Assembly: GCA_001596155.1 (NCBI GenBank)
Contig: CP014771.1
Location: 4,712,001-4,776,000 of the forward strand
Origin: Hymenobacter psoromatis
GTDB lineage: Bacteria > Bacteroidota > Bacteroidia > Cytophagales > Hymenobacteraceae
Length of the DNA stretch: 64,000 nt
Reading direction: 5' to 3'
Position numbers and translations under genes: made by a program. Of the stretch, positions 53,694 to 61,512 are shown piece after piece (position 1 is the first letter of the stretch; each line of letters opens with the position of its first letter). The notes beneath the pieces were generated by a model. That model was given only the letters and a program-made list of their open reading frames with translations. It did not search any database and was not told the DNA's origin.

Positions 53694-53803
53694 GTCCGCG
53701 GCGGGCTGCCGGCTTTTTTGCCGGCTGTCCGCTCGTCGTTCACGCCGTTTGTTCTATCAACGAGCGGACAGCCGGCGAAAAAGCCGGCAGCCCGCCACGG
53801 ACG
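53694..53803. repeat. Family A palindromic element, copy 3
   Basis: Arms of about 44 bases (GTCCGCGGCGGGCTGCCGGC... GGCTGTCCGCTCGTCG) almost perfect, loop CACGCCGTTTGTTCTAT. It fills most of the gap between the adaptor stop and the RND start. Confidence 0.88.
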
Positions 53804-53842
53804 AAATCAGAGAACTATTTTTAACCAGTAAAAAAGCTATTT

Positions 53843-54991
53843 CTAGTGCGCGGCTACAGCTGCTGAGTCCAGCAGCACGGCTTTAGCCTGAATAAGCTGG
53901 CCGTCGCGCAGCTCGGGGGCACCTTCGTACACCACGCGCTCGCCGGGCTTGAGGCCTTCCTTCACCACGTAGTTGTCGCCGATGCGGGCCTGCGGCACGA
54001 AGTTGCGGGTGTGCACCAGGCCGCTCTTGTTCACCACGTACACGTAGTTTTTGTCCTGCACCTCAAACACGGCTTTTTGCGGCAGCAGCAGCGCCGTGGG
54101 CAGCTCGCTGGTGAGGCGCACCTTGCCCGAGGCGCCGTGCTTGAGCAGCCGCTGCGGGTTGGCAAAGCGGGCCTTGAGGGCGATGGAGCCGGTGTTGGGG
54201 TTGAACTCGCTCTCCGCCGTTTCGATGTGGCCGGTAAGGGGATAAAGCTCGCCGTTGGCTAGGGTAAGGTGCACGGAATCAGGATGTTGCTCGGGGTGTA
54301 GCTGCCGGGCCTTGTTATAGTCCATGTAGCTGCCCTCGGCCACGTCGAAGTAGGCAAATACGGAGCTCAGGTCTGACACCGTAGTAAGCAGGGTGCCTTC
54401 TTGCACCACGCTGCCCATTTTGAGCGGAATGCGGTCGATAACGCCATCGAAGGGCGCGCGCACCAGCGTGTAGCTCAGGCTGAGGCGGGCGGCGGCCTCG
54501 CCGGCGCGGGCAGCCGCAATCTGGGCCTGCGCGTCGTTGACCTTGCTATCCGAAAGCGCCAGCTCCGACTTGGCAATCACGTTTTTATCCACCAGCAGGC
54601 GCACGCGGTCGCGCTCTACGCGCACGGCGGCGGCCTGGGCCTGAGCGCTGGCCACAGCGGCGCGAGCCTGGGCCAGCCGGTTCTGGTAGGCGCTGGCATT
54701 CAGGCGAAACAGCAGCTGGCCCTTCTTCACGGGCTTGCCTTCCTCCACGTAAATGTGCTCCAGAAAACCCGCCACCTGCGCCCGCACCTCCACGTTGCGC
54801 ACCGCCTGCACGTCGGCCACGTAGTCGCGGTGCAACTCCTGGCTGGAGGTTTTGAGCGTGACCACCGGCACGATGGGCGGCGCTTCGGCCGTGTCTTTTT
54901 CGGCTTTGGCTGAGCAGCCGCTGAGCACGCCGGCCGTCGCGCCGGCTAGCAGGAAGGAGGCCAAAAAGGCGCGACTAAAAATAGTAGGCAT
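53843..54991 (-). CDS. RND efflux periplasmic adaptor (membrane fusion protein)
   Basis: 382 residues, lipoprotein signal with lipobox VLSGC. Adaptor layout: beta-barrel/lipoyl halves around a long coiled-coil hairpin: VEVRAQVAGFLEHIYVEEGKPVKKGQLLFRL (lipoyl), QNRLAQARAAVASAQAQAAAVRVERDRVRLLV ... LSDSKVNDAQAQIAAARAGEAAARLSLSYT (hairpin), VRAPFDGVIDRIPLKMGSVVQEGTLLTTVSDLS, then barrel and membrane-proximal domain. AcrA-type. The start ATG at 54991 is directly preceded by CCCTACCCC on the coding strand. First structural gene of the pump. Confidence 0.93.
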   Translation of the reverse strand: MPTIFSRAFLASFLLAGATAGVLSGCSAKAEKDTAEAPPIVPVVTLKTSSQELHRDYVADVQAVRNVEVRAQVAGFLEHIYVEEGKPVKKGQLLFRLNASAYQNRLAQARAAVASAQAQAAAVRVERDRVRLLVDKNVIAKSELALSDSKVNDAQAQIAAARAGEAAARLSLSYTLVRAPFDGVIDRIPLKMGSVVQEGTLLTTVSDLSSVFAYFDVAEGSYMDYNKARQLHPEQHPDSVHLTLANGELYPLTGHIETAESEFNPNTGSIALKARFANPQRLLKHGASGKVRLTSELPTALLLPQKAVFEVQDKNYVYVVNKSGLVHTRNFVPQARIGDNYVVKEGLKPGERVVYEGAPELRDGQLIQAKAVLLDSAAVAAH

Positions 54992-55028
54992 GGGGTAGGG
55001 AAATGAAGGGGAAAAGGCACCGCGCCCG

Positions 55029-55298
55029 TTACTGGGCCGACAAGGTGGCCGTGGGTAGGGCCGCCGGCGCGGGCGGGCGCAGGGCCAGCAGGCTGTCCTG
55101 CAGTTGGTGGTCGGCCTGGCAGCGGGCCAGCAGCTTCTGGGTCAGGCGCAGGTCAGCTTCGGTTTCCTGCAAGTCGTCGAAGTCGGCGGCCATTGCCGGG
55201 TGTGAGTACAGCAGGAAGCCATTGAGTAGTAATGACAACACCAGCGCTCCAGCCAGCAGCAAGGCCAGGAAATTCAGGGAGCGGGTTTTGGGAGACAT
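55029..55298 (-). CDS. Small membrane protein between sensor kinase and efflux adaptor
   Basis: 89 residues from MSPKTRSLNFLALLLAGALVLSLLLNGFLLY: a single membrane segment, then a Cys-containing helical stretch (DFDDLQETEADLRLTQKLLARCQADHQLQDSLLAL) and a Pro/Ala tail. Not recognised. The longer frame to 55535 is part of palindrome E1 and noise. It is on the same strand, 37 bases upstream of the efflux adaptor, and follows the sensor kinase, so it may be a regulatory or accessory part of the pump, but that is only context. Confidence 0.6.
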   Translation of the reverse strand: MSPKTRSLNFLALLLAGALVLSLLLNGFLLYSHPAMAADFDDLQETEADLRLTQKLLARCQADHQLQDSLLALRPPAPAALPTATLSAQ

Positions 55299-55399
55299 GG
55301 GCAAGCAGTGTGATTCAACTACTTGCAAAGGACCCCAGCCGGCATTAAAACGGTATGAGAACCGTATTAGAAAAGATGAAACCGAGATGAAAATAAGTT

Positions 55400-55526
55400 C
55401 GCCGCGCCGTAGCGCGAAGTTTCCACTTCGTGCGCGAGCATAGCGAGCATGGTCGGGCGCGTCGGGTGGTGCTGCCTGCTCGCTACACTCGCACCCGAAC
55501 CGGAAACTTCGCGCTACGGCGCGGCG
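55400..55526. repeat. Family E inverted repeat overlapping the sensor kinase stop
   Basis: Arms CGCCGCGCCGTAGCGCGAAG TTTCC and complement at 55400-55424 and 55502-55526. The right arm contains the kinase TAG stop (55514-55516), so the last kinase codons (PAAP) are read from the repeat. Confidence 0.85.
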
Positions 55527-56890
55527 GGCAGCCACATCGTGGCCGTGGTCCCTATCCCCTCCGCTGAGGTCAACACCAGCTGGCCGCCGTGTCGCTGCAC
55601 AATGCGCCGCGCCAGGGACAGACCCAAGCCGTAGCCAGGGCGGCCCAGCGCGCCCGGTGCCCGGTACAGCGGCTCGTAGATATGGCCCAGCTCGTCGGGG
55701 GTAAGGCCGGGGCCGCGGTCAATGATGCGCACGCGCAGCAGGGTAGGGCCGTCATAGCCCAGCTCGGCCAGCACCGGGCCGGCCGAGTATTTGCCGGCAT
55801 TATCCAGCAGGTTGAGCAGGGCCGTGGTCAGCAGCTCGGCGTTGCCGGGCACCATAAACACGTCGGTGTCGGCGGCCGGGTCGGGCAGCGCGCCGAAGGC
55901 CAGGCGCAGGTCGCGGCTGGGATACTTGGCGCGGGTATATTCCAGGGCCTGGCCCAGGCACTCATCCAGCCTCACCGGCGCGAAGGGGGGTAGGGAGCCA
56001 TCGGCTTTAGCTAAAGCTAAAAGACTGGCCGTGAGGCTTTGCAGGTGGCGGGTGGCTTCCAGCGAGTGGGCCAGGCTTTCGCGGGCGGCGGGCAGGGTAG
56101 CATCGTAGGCCAGGGCCGTTTCGAGGGTGCCGGCTAGGGTAGTGAGGGGCGTGCGCAGCTCGTGCGAGGCGTGGCTGAGAAAGCTCTTTTGGGCCTCAAA
56201 CGCCTGCTCCAGCCCGGCCAGCATGCCGTTGAAGGCGCGGGCCAGTTGCGCCAGTTCGTCGCGCCCGTTGCCCTCCGGCAGCCGCCGGCCCAAATTAGTA
56301 GCCGAAATGCGCCCCGCCTGCCGGCTGATGCGCGCCACCGGTGCCAGCGCCGCCCCCGCAAACAGCCAACCCGCCAAAATGGTGAGCGCCAGCGCTCCCA
56401 CGTTGCCCAGTAGCAGCAGCAGCCCCAGCTGGTACTGCCGGGCCCAGCCCATGTAGTCTTCCGCCGACACAAAAATCTGGTACTCTTTGCCCTCGTGCTG
56501 GTAGCCCAGGCCCACCGCCTCGCGCCGCCCGCCCGCCCCAAACGCCACATACCGGCCCGGCCCCAGCGCCGCCAGCCGCGCTCGGTTCGGGGCCTGGTCC
56601 AGGTTATCGGCGCTGCTGTAGTGCAGCGTATCGCCCGGCCCATAAATGCTGATTTGCTCCTCGGGCAGCGTCAGCAAATCGCGGCGGCGCAGGGTGCCCA
56701 GCTCGCCGGTCGCTAGCCGGCCCGGCCGCACCAGCAGCCGCGCCGCCAGCGTAGCGCTGGTACTCAGCCGGTGCTCAAAGCGTTGCGCCCGCGTGCTGGC
56801 ATTGAAATAATAGATAAACGCCGAAAAGCTGACCTGAATCGCCAGCACCACCAGCGTAAAGCGCAGCATCAGCTTATTGCGAATCAGCAT
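55514..56890 (-). CDS. Sensor histidine kinase
   Basis: 458 residues, membrane-bound. Two membrane segments (about 8-28 LRFTLVVLAIQVSFSAFIYY and 160-182 LLLLLGNVGALALTILAGWLFAG) frame a periplasmic sensor domain of about 130 residues; HAMP follows (ALAPVARISRQAGRISATNLGRRLPE); HisKA with phospho-accepting His in SHASHELRTPLTTLAG; HATPase with LLDNAGKYS, GPGLTPDELGHIYEPLYR, and GYGLGLSLARRIVQRHGG. Pairs with the response regulator 58 bases upstream. Both lie in front of the efflux genes on the same strand: probably controls them. Signal unknown. Confidence 0.93.
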   Translation of the reverse strand: MLIRNKLMLRFTLVVLAIQVSFSAFIYYFNASTRAQRFEHRLSTSATLAARLLVRPGRLATGELGTLRRRDLLTLPEEQISIYGPGDTLHYSSADNLDQAPNRARLAALGPGRYVAFGAGGRREAVGLGYQHEGKEYQIFVSAEDYMGWARQYQLGLLLLLGNVGALALTILAGWLFAGAALAPVARISRQAGRISATNLGRRLPEGNGRDELAQLARAFNGMLAGLEQAFEAQKSFLSHASHELRTPLTTLAGTLETALAYDATLPAARESLAHSLEATRHLQSLTASLLALAKADGSLPPFAPVRLDECLGQALEYTRAKYPSRDLRLAFGALPDPAADTDVFMVPGNAELLTTALLNLLDNAGKYSAGPVLAELGYDGPTLLRVRIIDRGPGLTPDELGHIYEPLYRAPGALGRPGYGLGLSLARRIVQRHGGQLVLTSAEGIGTTATMWLPAAP

Positions 56891-56948
56891 CTTAGCATTC
56901 TGGATTGTAAGGCTATTTTGTCATTGCGAACGTAATGACAAACGATTC

Positions 56949-57626
56949 CTACCCCTCCCGCATCACGTAGCCCATGCCCACCACGGTATGGATGAGCTTG
57001 GGCGAAAAGTCGCGGTCCAGTTTCTTACGTAAGTAGCTCACATACACGTCAATTACGTTAGTCGTCGTGTCGAAGTTCAGGTCCCAGACGCGCTCCGCGA
57101 TGTCCACGCGCGAGATGACGCGGCCGCGATTGCGCAGCAGGTGTTCCAGCAGCGAGTATTCGCGGGTGGTGAGGTCGATGCGCTGGCCGGCGCGGGTCAC
57201 GGTTTTGGCATCGAGGTCGAGCACGAGGTCGGCCATGCGCAGCTCGCGGCGCTCGTCGCCAGCGGCGGCGTAGCGCTGCGTTAGGGCGCGGGCCCGCATC
57301 AATAACTCCCTGAATTCGAAAGGCTTAACCAAGTAGTCATCGGCCCCGGCCGCGAAGCCGGCTTCCTTGTCGTCGAGGCTGTCGAGGGCCGTGAGCAGCA
57401 GCACCGGCACCCGGCGGTGGCCCGCCCGAATGCGCTGGCACAGCTCCACACCGTTGAGGTAGGGCAGGTTCACATCCAGAATCACGAGGTCGTAGGGCTG
57501 CTGGTCGTAGAGCGACCAGCCCGTGCGCCCGTCGTAGGCCACGGTCAGGTCGTAGCCCTCGTGCTCAAAGCCTTTTTTGATGAACGAGGCCAGCGGCGGC
57601 TCGTCCTCCACCAGAAGAATTTTCAT
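56949..57626 (-). CDS. OmpR-family response regulator
   Basis: 225 residues from MKILLVEDEPPLASFIKKGF. Receiver domain with acidic pair ED and phosphorylation Asp in LVILDVNLPYLNG, Lys in YLVKPFEFRELL; winged-helix DNA-binding domain (VTRAGQRIDLTTREYSLLEHLLRNRGRVISRVDIAERVWD...VIDVYVSYLRKKLD). A 15-residue extension to 57671 is not conserved. Works with the adjacent kinase. The CusR/QseB-like type is typical for regulators of RND pumps. Confidence 0.94.
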   Translation of the reverse strand: MKILLVEDEPPLASFIKKGFEHEGYDLTVAYDGRTGWSLYDQQPYDLVILDVNLPYLNGVELCQRIRAGHRRVPVLLLTALDSLDDKEAGFAAGADDYLVKPFEFRELLMRARALTQRYAAAGDERRELRMADLVLDLDAKTVTRAGQRIDLTTREYSLLEHLLRNRGRVISRVDIAERVWDLNFDTTTNVIDVYVSYLRKKLDRDFSPKLIHTVVGMGYVMREG

Positions 57627-57671
57627 AGACGGAAGGCCCACGCGGGCGAGTACCTCAAAGCTAAAAACCAA

Positions 57672-57707
57672 GCAGGCGGCCCGGCCGCAAGGTGCCGGGC
57701 CGCCTGC
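57672..57707. terminator. Hairpin after the DinB-like gene
   Basis: Stem GCAGGCGGCCCGGC / GCCGGGCCGCCTGC around CGCAAGGT. Followed by a short T-rich stretch on the minus strand. Separates the DinB gene from the response regulator. Confidence 0.6.
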
Positions 57708-57732
57708 GCAAGGAGGAGGGGGGTAGGGCCGC

Positions 57733-58224
57733 CTACAGCTGCGGGGTTACCTGGCCGGCTTGCTCGCGGCAGTAGGTGATAAAGTCCGAATTGACGGGCT
57801 CTAGACCGCCTTCGCGCATCTTGGTGGCTACCTGGCCACGGTGGTAGCTGGCGTGCACCACGCAGTGCGTCAGGATGTCGCTCACCTGCGAATCAAAGGC
57901 ATCGCCTTGCGAATTAGAATATTGGATGTGACGGTTCAGCTCAGCCTCGTCGGCATTAGCGCACAGGTTGGCAAACTTCTGTGAAGTTTGCTCATGCCAG
58001 TGGTGCAGGCCGGCCAGGTCGTGCTCCTGCCATACTTTGAGCGGGCTGGCCGTGCCGCTGAGGCGCGCAATCCAGATGGCCTGGGCATTAATGACGTGGC
58101 TGAAAATGCGCAACGCGGGCTGCGGAGCCTCCTTGCCGGCGGCCACCGACGAGTCGAGGCGACGCAACAGCGTTTCGTTGGCCCACACGTTGAACGTGCC
58201 GAGCTTAGCGATGGTGTTAATCAT
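57733..58224 (-). CDS. DinB-like (metal-binding four-helix bundle) protein
   Basis: 163 residues of the DinB/YfiT fold. Three metal-binding His positions are visible: H in FSHVINAQAIWIARL and two in HCVVHASYHRGQVATKMREGG; the pattern H...HxxxH is intact, so it probably binds a divalent metal. Such proteins include thiol-dependent S-transferases (bacillithiol-, mycothiol-using) and uncharacterised damage-inducible proteins. No pathway neighbours; probably monocistronic with a terminator at 57672. Its upstream region is AT-rich with short AAGAGTTAAAAGTTAAG repeats. Confidence 0.87.
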   Translation of the reverse strand: MINTIAKLGTFNVWANETLLRRLDSSVAAGKEAPQPALRIFSHVINAQAIWIARLSGTASPLKVWQEHDLAGLHHWHEQTSQKFANLCANADEAELNRHIQYSNSQGDAFDSQVSDILTHCVVHASYHRGQVATKMREGGLEPVNSDFITYCREQAGQVTPQL

Positions 58225-58372
58225 GAATCAGTTAAGAGTTAAAAGTTAAGAGTTAAAAAGTAAGAGCTAAAGGTCAAAGCTCACACAAAGTTGGTGGCAA
58301 CGACGGACGTTTCTACCCAAATCATAAATTCATAGCTCATAACTCTTAATTCACAATTCTCAACTGAAAAAC

Positions 58373-58837
58373 TCACCGAGGGTCCTGCCACACCAGCTGC
58401 TCGTTGGTTTTGCGCTTGTCGAAGTTGCCGCAGCGGCCGTCACCTTTGCCCGTTATGCCGCCTTCGGGGTGGCACAATACCTTGCCTTGCAGGTCGTAGA
58501 GCGTCGATTGCTGGTCGCAGCACGGCGCCGACTCATAATACACCGACTCGCCATCGTAGCGGTAGCGCGTGATGCGGATAATTGGGTTGCGCTTGCGCGT
58601 GGCCAGAATGCTCTGGATGCGGCGCTCCAGCCACGCGGGGCGGGCAGTGCTGTCGAGGCGCATGTCGCGGGCGGGCACGGCATCTACGGTGTTGGCGCTG
58701 GTAGGGGCGCGGGTATCGTCCGAAACGAAGGTTTCGGACGATGGGGTAGTGGGGGTGTTCACTACCACCTCTTGCTGGCAGGAGCTCAGCGACCAAGCCA
58801 AGAGGGTAATTGTAACGGGAATAAAGAAACGGCGCAT
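58373..58837 (-). CDS. Small lipoprotein (DUF6970-like C-terminus)
   Basis: 154 residues. Signal with lipobox (WSLSSC), a Ser/Thr-rich linker, then a compact domain of about 85 residues: PAWLERRIQSILATRKRNPIIRITRYRYDGESVYYESAPCCDQQSTLYDLQGKVLCHPEGGITGKGDGRC. The paired CC, the later C and the PxGGITGxGDG turn are characteristic of small domains I know as DUF6970 in this phylum; the name is from memory and not verified. Probably periplasmic, disulfide-bonded. The start ATG is preceded by CCCTACCCCCC on the coding strand. Confidence 0.7.
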   Translation of the reverse strand: MRRFFIPVTITLLAWSLSSCQQEVVVNTPTTPSSETFVSDDTRAPTSANTVDAVPARDMRLDSTARPAWLERRIQSILATRKRNPIIRITRYRYDGESVYYESAPCCDQQSTLYDLQGKVLCHPEGGITGKGDGRCGNFDKRKTNEQLVWQDPR

Positions 58838-58904
58838 AAAAGGGGGGTAGGGAAATACGAGACCTAGAAATAGGCTTACGGCAACCAGCCTGCATAGTTG
58901 AAAA

Positions 58905-58980
58905 GCGTGCGGTAAGCTTTAGCTTGCCGTTTGGAGTGCTGAACCTGCTGCATAACGGCAAGTTAAAGCTTACCGCACAG
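58905..58980. repeat. Family D repeat, copy 2 (inverted pair)
   Basis: GCGTGCGGTAAGCTTTAGCT and its inverted partner around a 30-base centre. The right unit contains the stop TAA (58963-58965) of the diacylglycerol kinase gene and codes for its last residues CGKL. Confidence 0.8.
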
Positions 58981-59373
58981 CGCCCAGATTTTGGGGCCGA
59001 ACACGCAGCCGCCCACCGCCAGCGCGCCCAGCGCGGCCAGCAGCACGGCACCGGCCGCCACGTCTTTGGCGCGGCCCGCCAGCGGGTGGTAGCCCGGCGA
59101 AGCCAGGTTGGTAAGCGTTTCGATGGCTGTGTTAAATAGCTCGGCGGCCCACACGCCGGCCACCGCCAGCGCCACCAGCGCCCACTCCGTGGGGCTCAAT
59201 TGAAAGTAAAACCCTAACCCCAGCACCGCCACCGTAGCCACCGCGTGAAACTGCAAGTGCAGCTCGGAGCGCAGCGCCGCGCCTACCCCCCGAAAAGCGT
59301 GCCCGAAGCTGGCCGCCCGGCGCCGCAGTAGCCCCGGCCGGCCACGGGGGGGTAGGGGCTCGCCCTCAGACAT
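58963..59373 (-). CDS. dgkA: Diacylglycerol/undecaprenol kinase family protein
   Basis: 136 residues from MSEGEPLPPRGRPGLL. Small integral membrane kinase: basic N-terminus, GHAFRGVGAALRSELHLQFHAVATVAVLGLGFYF, WALVALAVAGVWAAELFNTAIETLTNL (the conserved E..NTAIE signature) and DVAAGAVLLAALGALAVGGCVF. Phosphorylates diacylglycerol or undecaprenol at the inner membrane (Gram-positive-type members prefer undecaprenol; which one applies here is not clear). Its ATG overlaps the end of the GNAT gene (ATGTCTGA), indicating translational coupling. The stop and final residues come from repeat D2. Confidence 0.88.
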   Translation of the reverse strand: MSEGEPLPPRGRPGLLRRRAASFGHAFRGVGAALRSELHLQFHAVATVAVLGLGFYFQLSPTEWALVALAVAGVWAAELFNTAIETLTNLASPGYHPLAGRAKDVAAGAVLLAALGALAVGGCVFGPKIWALCGKL

Positions 59374-59953
59374 TGTACTCGGCAAATGTGGTGCGCCGTA
59401 GCTCGTGCCACTCGGGCCGCAAGACGCTGAAAATGACCGTATCGCGCCGGTAGCCATCGTGCAGAATGCGGTGGCTGCGCAGCGTGCCTTCCTCGGTGGC
59501 GCCCATGCGGCGCATGGCGGTTTGCGACTGGTGATTGCGGCTGTCGGTTTCCAGCTCCACGCGCTCGCAGCCCAGCTGGTCGAAGGCATAGCCCAGCAGC
59601 AGGTGCTTGGCCGCCCGGTTGAGGCCCGTGCGCTGAAACTCCGTGCCCATCCACGTGTAGCCCACGCTCAGCTTCTGATTATCGAGGTCGATGTTGTAGT
59701 AGCTGGTGCTGCCCGCCAGCCGCCCTGTGGCTCGGTCAATAATTACAAAGGGGTAGCGCTGCCCGGCCTGCCGCGCCTGCTCGGCCGTCGCGATGTAGGC
59801 GGCCAGGCTCAGCACGTCGTCGGCGCGGGTAACGGTGTACTGCCAAATGTCGGGAGTAAACGCGATGGCCTTTAGCGCTTCAAAATCAGTGGCTTCGAGC
59901 GGGCGCAGCCGCACGCGGCTGTTTTCCAGCACGATATTTTGGGAGGTATCCAT
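59366..59953 (-). CDS. GNAT-family N-acetyltransferase (RimJ/RimL-like)
   Basis: 195 residues from MDTSQNIVLENSRVRLRPLEATDFEALKAIAF, typical of the GNAT 'ribosomal-protein alanine acetyltransferase'-like branch; LVIIDRATGRLAGSTSYYNID, TWMGTEFQRTGLNRAAKHLLLGYAFDQLGCERVELETDSRNHQS (acetyl-CoA loop and following strand), MRRMGATEEGTLRSHRI. Transfers an acetyl group to an amine; substrate unknown. First gene of a two-gene unit with dgkA. A longer frame to 60070 passes through a likely promoter. Confidence 0.88.
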   Translation of the reverse strand: MDTSQNIVLENSRVRLRPLEATDFEALKAIAFTPDIWQYTVTRADDVLSLAAYIATAEQARQAGQRYPFVIIDRATGRLAGSTSYYNIDLDNQKLSVGYTWMGTEFQRTGLNRAAKHLLLGYAFDQLGCERVELETDSRNHQSQTAMRRMGATEEGTLRSHRILHDGYRRDTVIFSVLRPEWHELRRTTFAEYNV

Positions 59954-59980
59954 ACAGATGACAAACGCTGATATGAGCCG

Positions 59981-60010
59981 CAAAGATGCCCGGTGGCGGC
60001 GAATTGTCAA
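59981..60010 (-). promoter_or_regulatory. Promoter of the GNAT-dgkA unit
   Basis: On the minus strand TTG (60008-60010), 19-base spacer, CATCTTTG (59981-59988), one mismatch to TAnnTTTG. It lies 28 bases upstream of the ATG. Confidence 0.45.
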
Positions 60011-60087
60011 GGGGTTTACTTTGAGAAATCGTATAAGTATAAAAATACTGGAGAAGATAATTATCTGCACCCCCTAATAGCCGGGGC

Positions 60088-60696
60088 CTAGCGCACCAGT
60101 CTGCCCGTGCAGGCATTGTACTGCTGCGTTAGGCTGATAAGATTGGCCTCTACAAACTTACCCGTGACGGCGGGTGCATGGGGGCAATCACTGAACAGGC
60201 TGCGCAAATCGGACCGAAAGGTGCTCGACTGCAGCAGGTAGGGCGGGCGGTCAAACTCGACGTGCTCCGTATGGCGCTCGATGTAATAGTACATCGTGTA
60301 AAAAGTGCTTAAGGCGAGGACATCCGCATTATTCGCAAACACGTTGTAGAGGCTGCGATAGAGCGTGGCCCGGCCCCGCACCAGCGGCTCAAGCAGCAGG
60401 TGCAGCGTGTCGCCGAAAGCCACGGGCTGCATGGTGCGCTCCAGGTAGGTGCGGCCGCTTGCCAGGTGCAGGGCCTTCACTATTTTCACGGGGTAGAACA
60501 CGGGCTCGGCCGCAGAATTTTTCTTGAGCTTCACCCCGCGGGCCACCGTGCCGATAGTGGGGGTTTCGAGCAATCCGCGCAGGGTGTCGCCGCGTTGCAG
60601 CACCAGGTAGCCCGGCTGATATTGTTTTTGGGCCTGCGCCGCCGGGGCCACCAGTAGTCCGGCGGACAAGAGCAGCGCCACTAAATAAATTCGCAT
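60088..60696 (-). CDS. Exported protein of unknown function
   Basis: 202 residues from MRIYLVALLLSAGLLVAPAAQAQ (signal peptide). The mature part begins QKQYQPGYLVLQRGDTLRGLLETP, a pattern of repeated short strands (GYLVLQRGDTLRG, GVKLKKNSAAEPVFYPVKIVKAL) seen in Bacteroidota proteins of unknown role, then helical segments with YNVFANNADVLALSTFYTMYYYIERHTEH and a C-terminal cysteine pair (DCPHAP, NACTG). No known family. Preceded by an AT-rich region with GGGTATTTAC. Monocistronic. Confidence 0.65.
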   Translation of the reverse strand: MRIYLVALLLSAGLLVAPAAQAQKQYQPGYLVLQRGDTLRGLLETPTIGTVARGVKLKKNSAAEPVFYPVKIVKALHLASGRTYLERTMQPVAFGDTLHLLLEPLVRGRATLYRSLYNVFANNADVLALSTFYTMYYYIERHTEHVEFDRPPYLLQSSTFRSDLRSLFSDCPHAPAVTGKFVEANLISLTQQYNACTGRLVR

Positions 60697-60884
60697 AAAT
60701 TGAAAATCAGGCAAAAATCCGTTTGTGTAAATACCCGTTGCTAATTAATTTGCTATAAAGCACGTCACCGTCTGTTTTAATCTAAATCAGCAACGGGTAC
60801 TTGTAAGCATCAAATTTCAAGTACTTACTGCCCCGCTACCGGCAGGCTTTCGCGCCCTGCGCATTTACGCTTATCACATCAAGG

Positions 60885-61232
60885 CTAGCGACTGATACGC
60901 AGCCGGTCATTTTTGAAAACAGTAAAGCGGTGGGGCAACTCCGAACCAAATTCCCGCACGATGCGGCGCATGGCATCGGCTTTTTCCGGGCCGGTGGCGT
61001 CTTCCATGCGCAGCAGTACAACGCCCGCGTGCGGCAGGTGCTCCTTCCAGATTAAATCGCCAAAATCCTTATCCATCGTCACAACAATAGCCTGCTCGGC
61101 TACTGCCCAACGCAAGATTTCCTGGTCAGCCAAGTGCGGGTCGCGGTCGCGAACGGGCAGCACGTCGTAGCCATCGGTGGCCAGCTGTATTTCTACGCTA
61201 CGGCCTACCCCTACGTCTATGACGAATTTCAT
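60885..61232 (-). CDS. DUF5615-like PIN-fold toxin
   Basis: 115 residues of the small Mut7-C/DUF5615 PIN-like family, which normally act as RNases in toxin-antitoxin pairs. D6 in MKFVIDVGVG and the second acidic pair in VTMDKDFGDL (D54, D56) are present. However, where the family usually has a second acidic or amide residue in a DENLP-type motif, this protein has DVGVG, so the first metal-binding loop is altered. The partner antitoxin overlaps its start by 4 bases. Whether it is still active is uncertain. Cytoplasmic. Confidence 0.82.
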   Translation of the reverse strand: MKFVIDVGVGRSVEIQLATDGYDVLPVRDRDPHLADQEILRWAVAEQAIVVTMDKDFGDLIWKEHLPHAGVVLLRMEDATGPEKADAMRRIVREFGSELPHRFTVFKNDRLRISR

Positions 61233-61471
61233 CCGACGCTCAAGCGATATACCCGCTGGCTCTGCACAGCATCCGCCGCGAAAAGCAGGACGGCCCGTAA
61301 ATCGGCCAGCTCCAGTTCGGGATATTCCCCGAGCAGGTCGGCTTCGGTCTGGCCCGCCGCGAGGGCTTTCAGCAGCTGCTCCACCGAAATGCGCAAGCCC
61401 CGCACTACAGGCTTACCGGTGAGGATGCTTGGGTTAGTGGTAATGCGGTCGAGTAAAGCGGCAGTTTGCAT
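61229..61471 (-). CDS. DUF433 antitoxin of the DUF5615-like toxin
   Basis: 80 residues: ITTNPSILTGKPVVRGLRISVEQLLKALAAGQTEADLLGEYPELELADLRAVLLFAADAVQ. This is the DUF433 winged-helix signature (GKPVVRGxRIxV, YPxLxxxDIxA). It overlaps the toxin gene by ATGA, as is usual for antitoxin-first TA operons. The protein probably binds its own promoter and the toxin. A TTATCTTTAG stretch upstream of the ATG is a near match to TAnnTTTG. Confidence 0.88.
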   Translation of the reverse strand: MQTAALLDRITTNPSILTGKPVVRGLRISVEQLLKALAAGQTEADLLGEYPELELADLRAVLLFAADAVQSQRVYRLSVG

Positions 61472-61512
61472 GGTGTGCTAAAGATAATCGCTAACGAGAA
61501 GCAACGCAATTT

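Noticed and set aside
52355..53824. Open frame of 489 codons antisense to the RND pump
   Set aside because: His/Arg/Gln-rich shadow of a certain gene; it also runs through palindrome A3.
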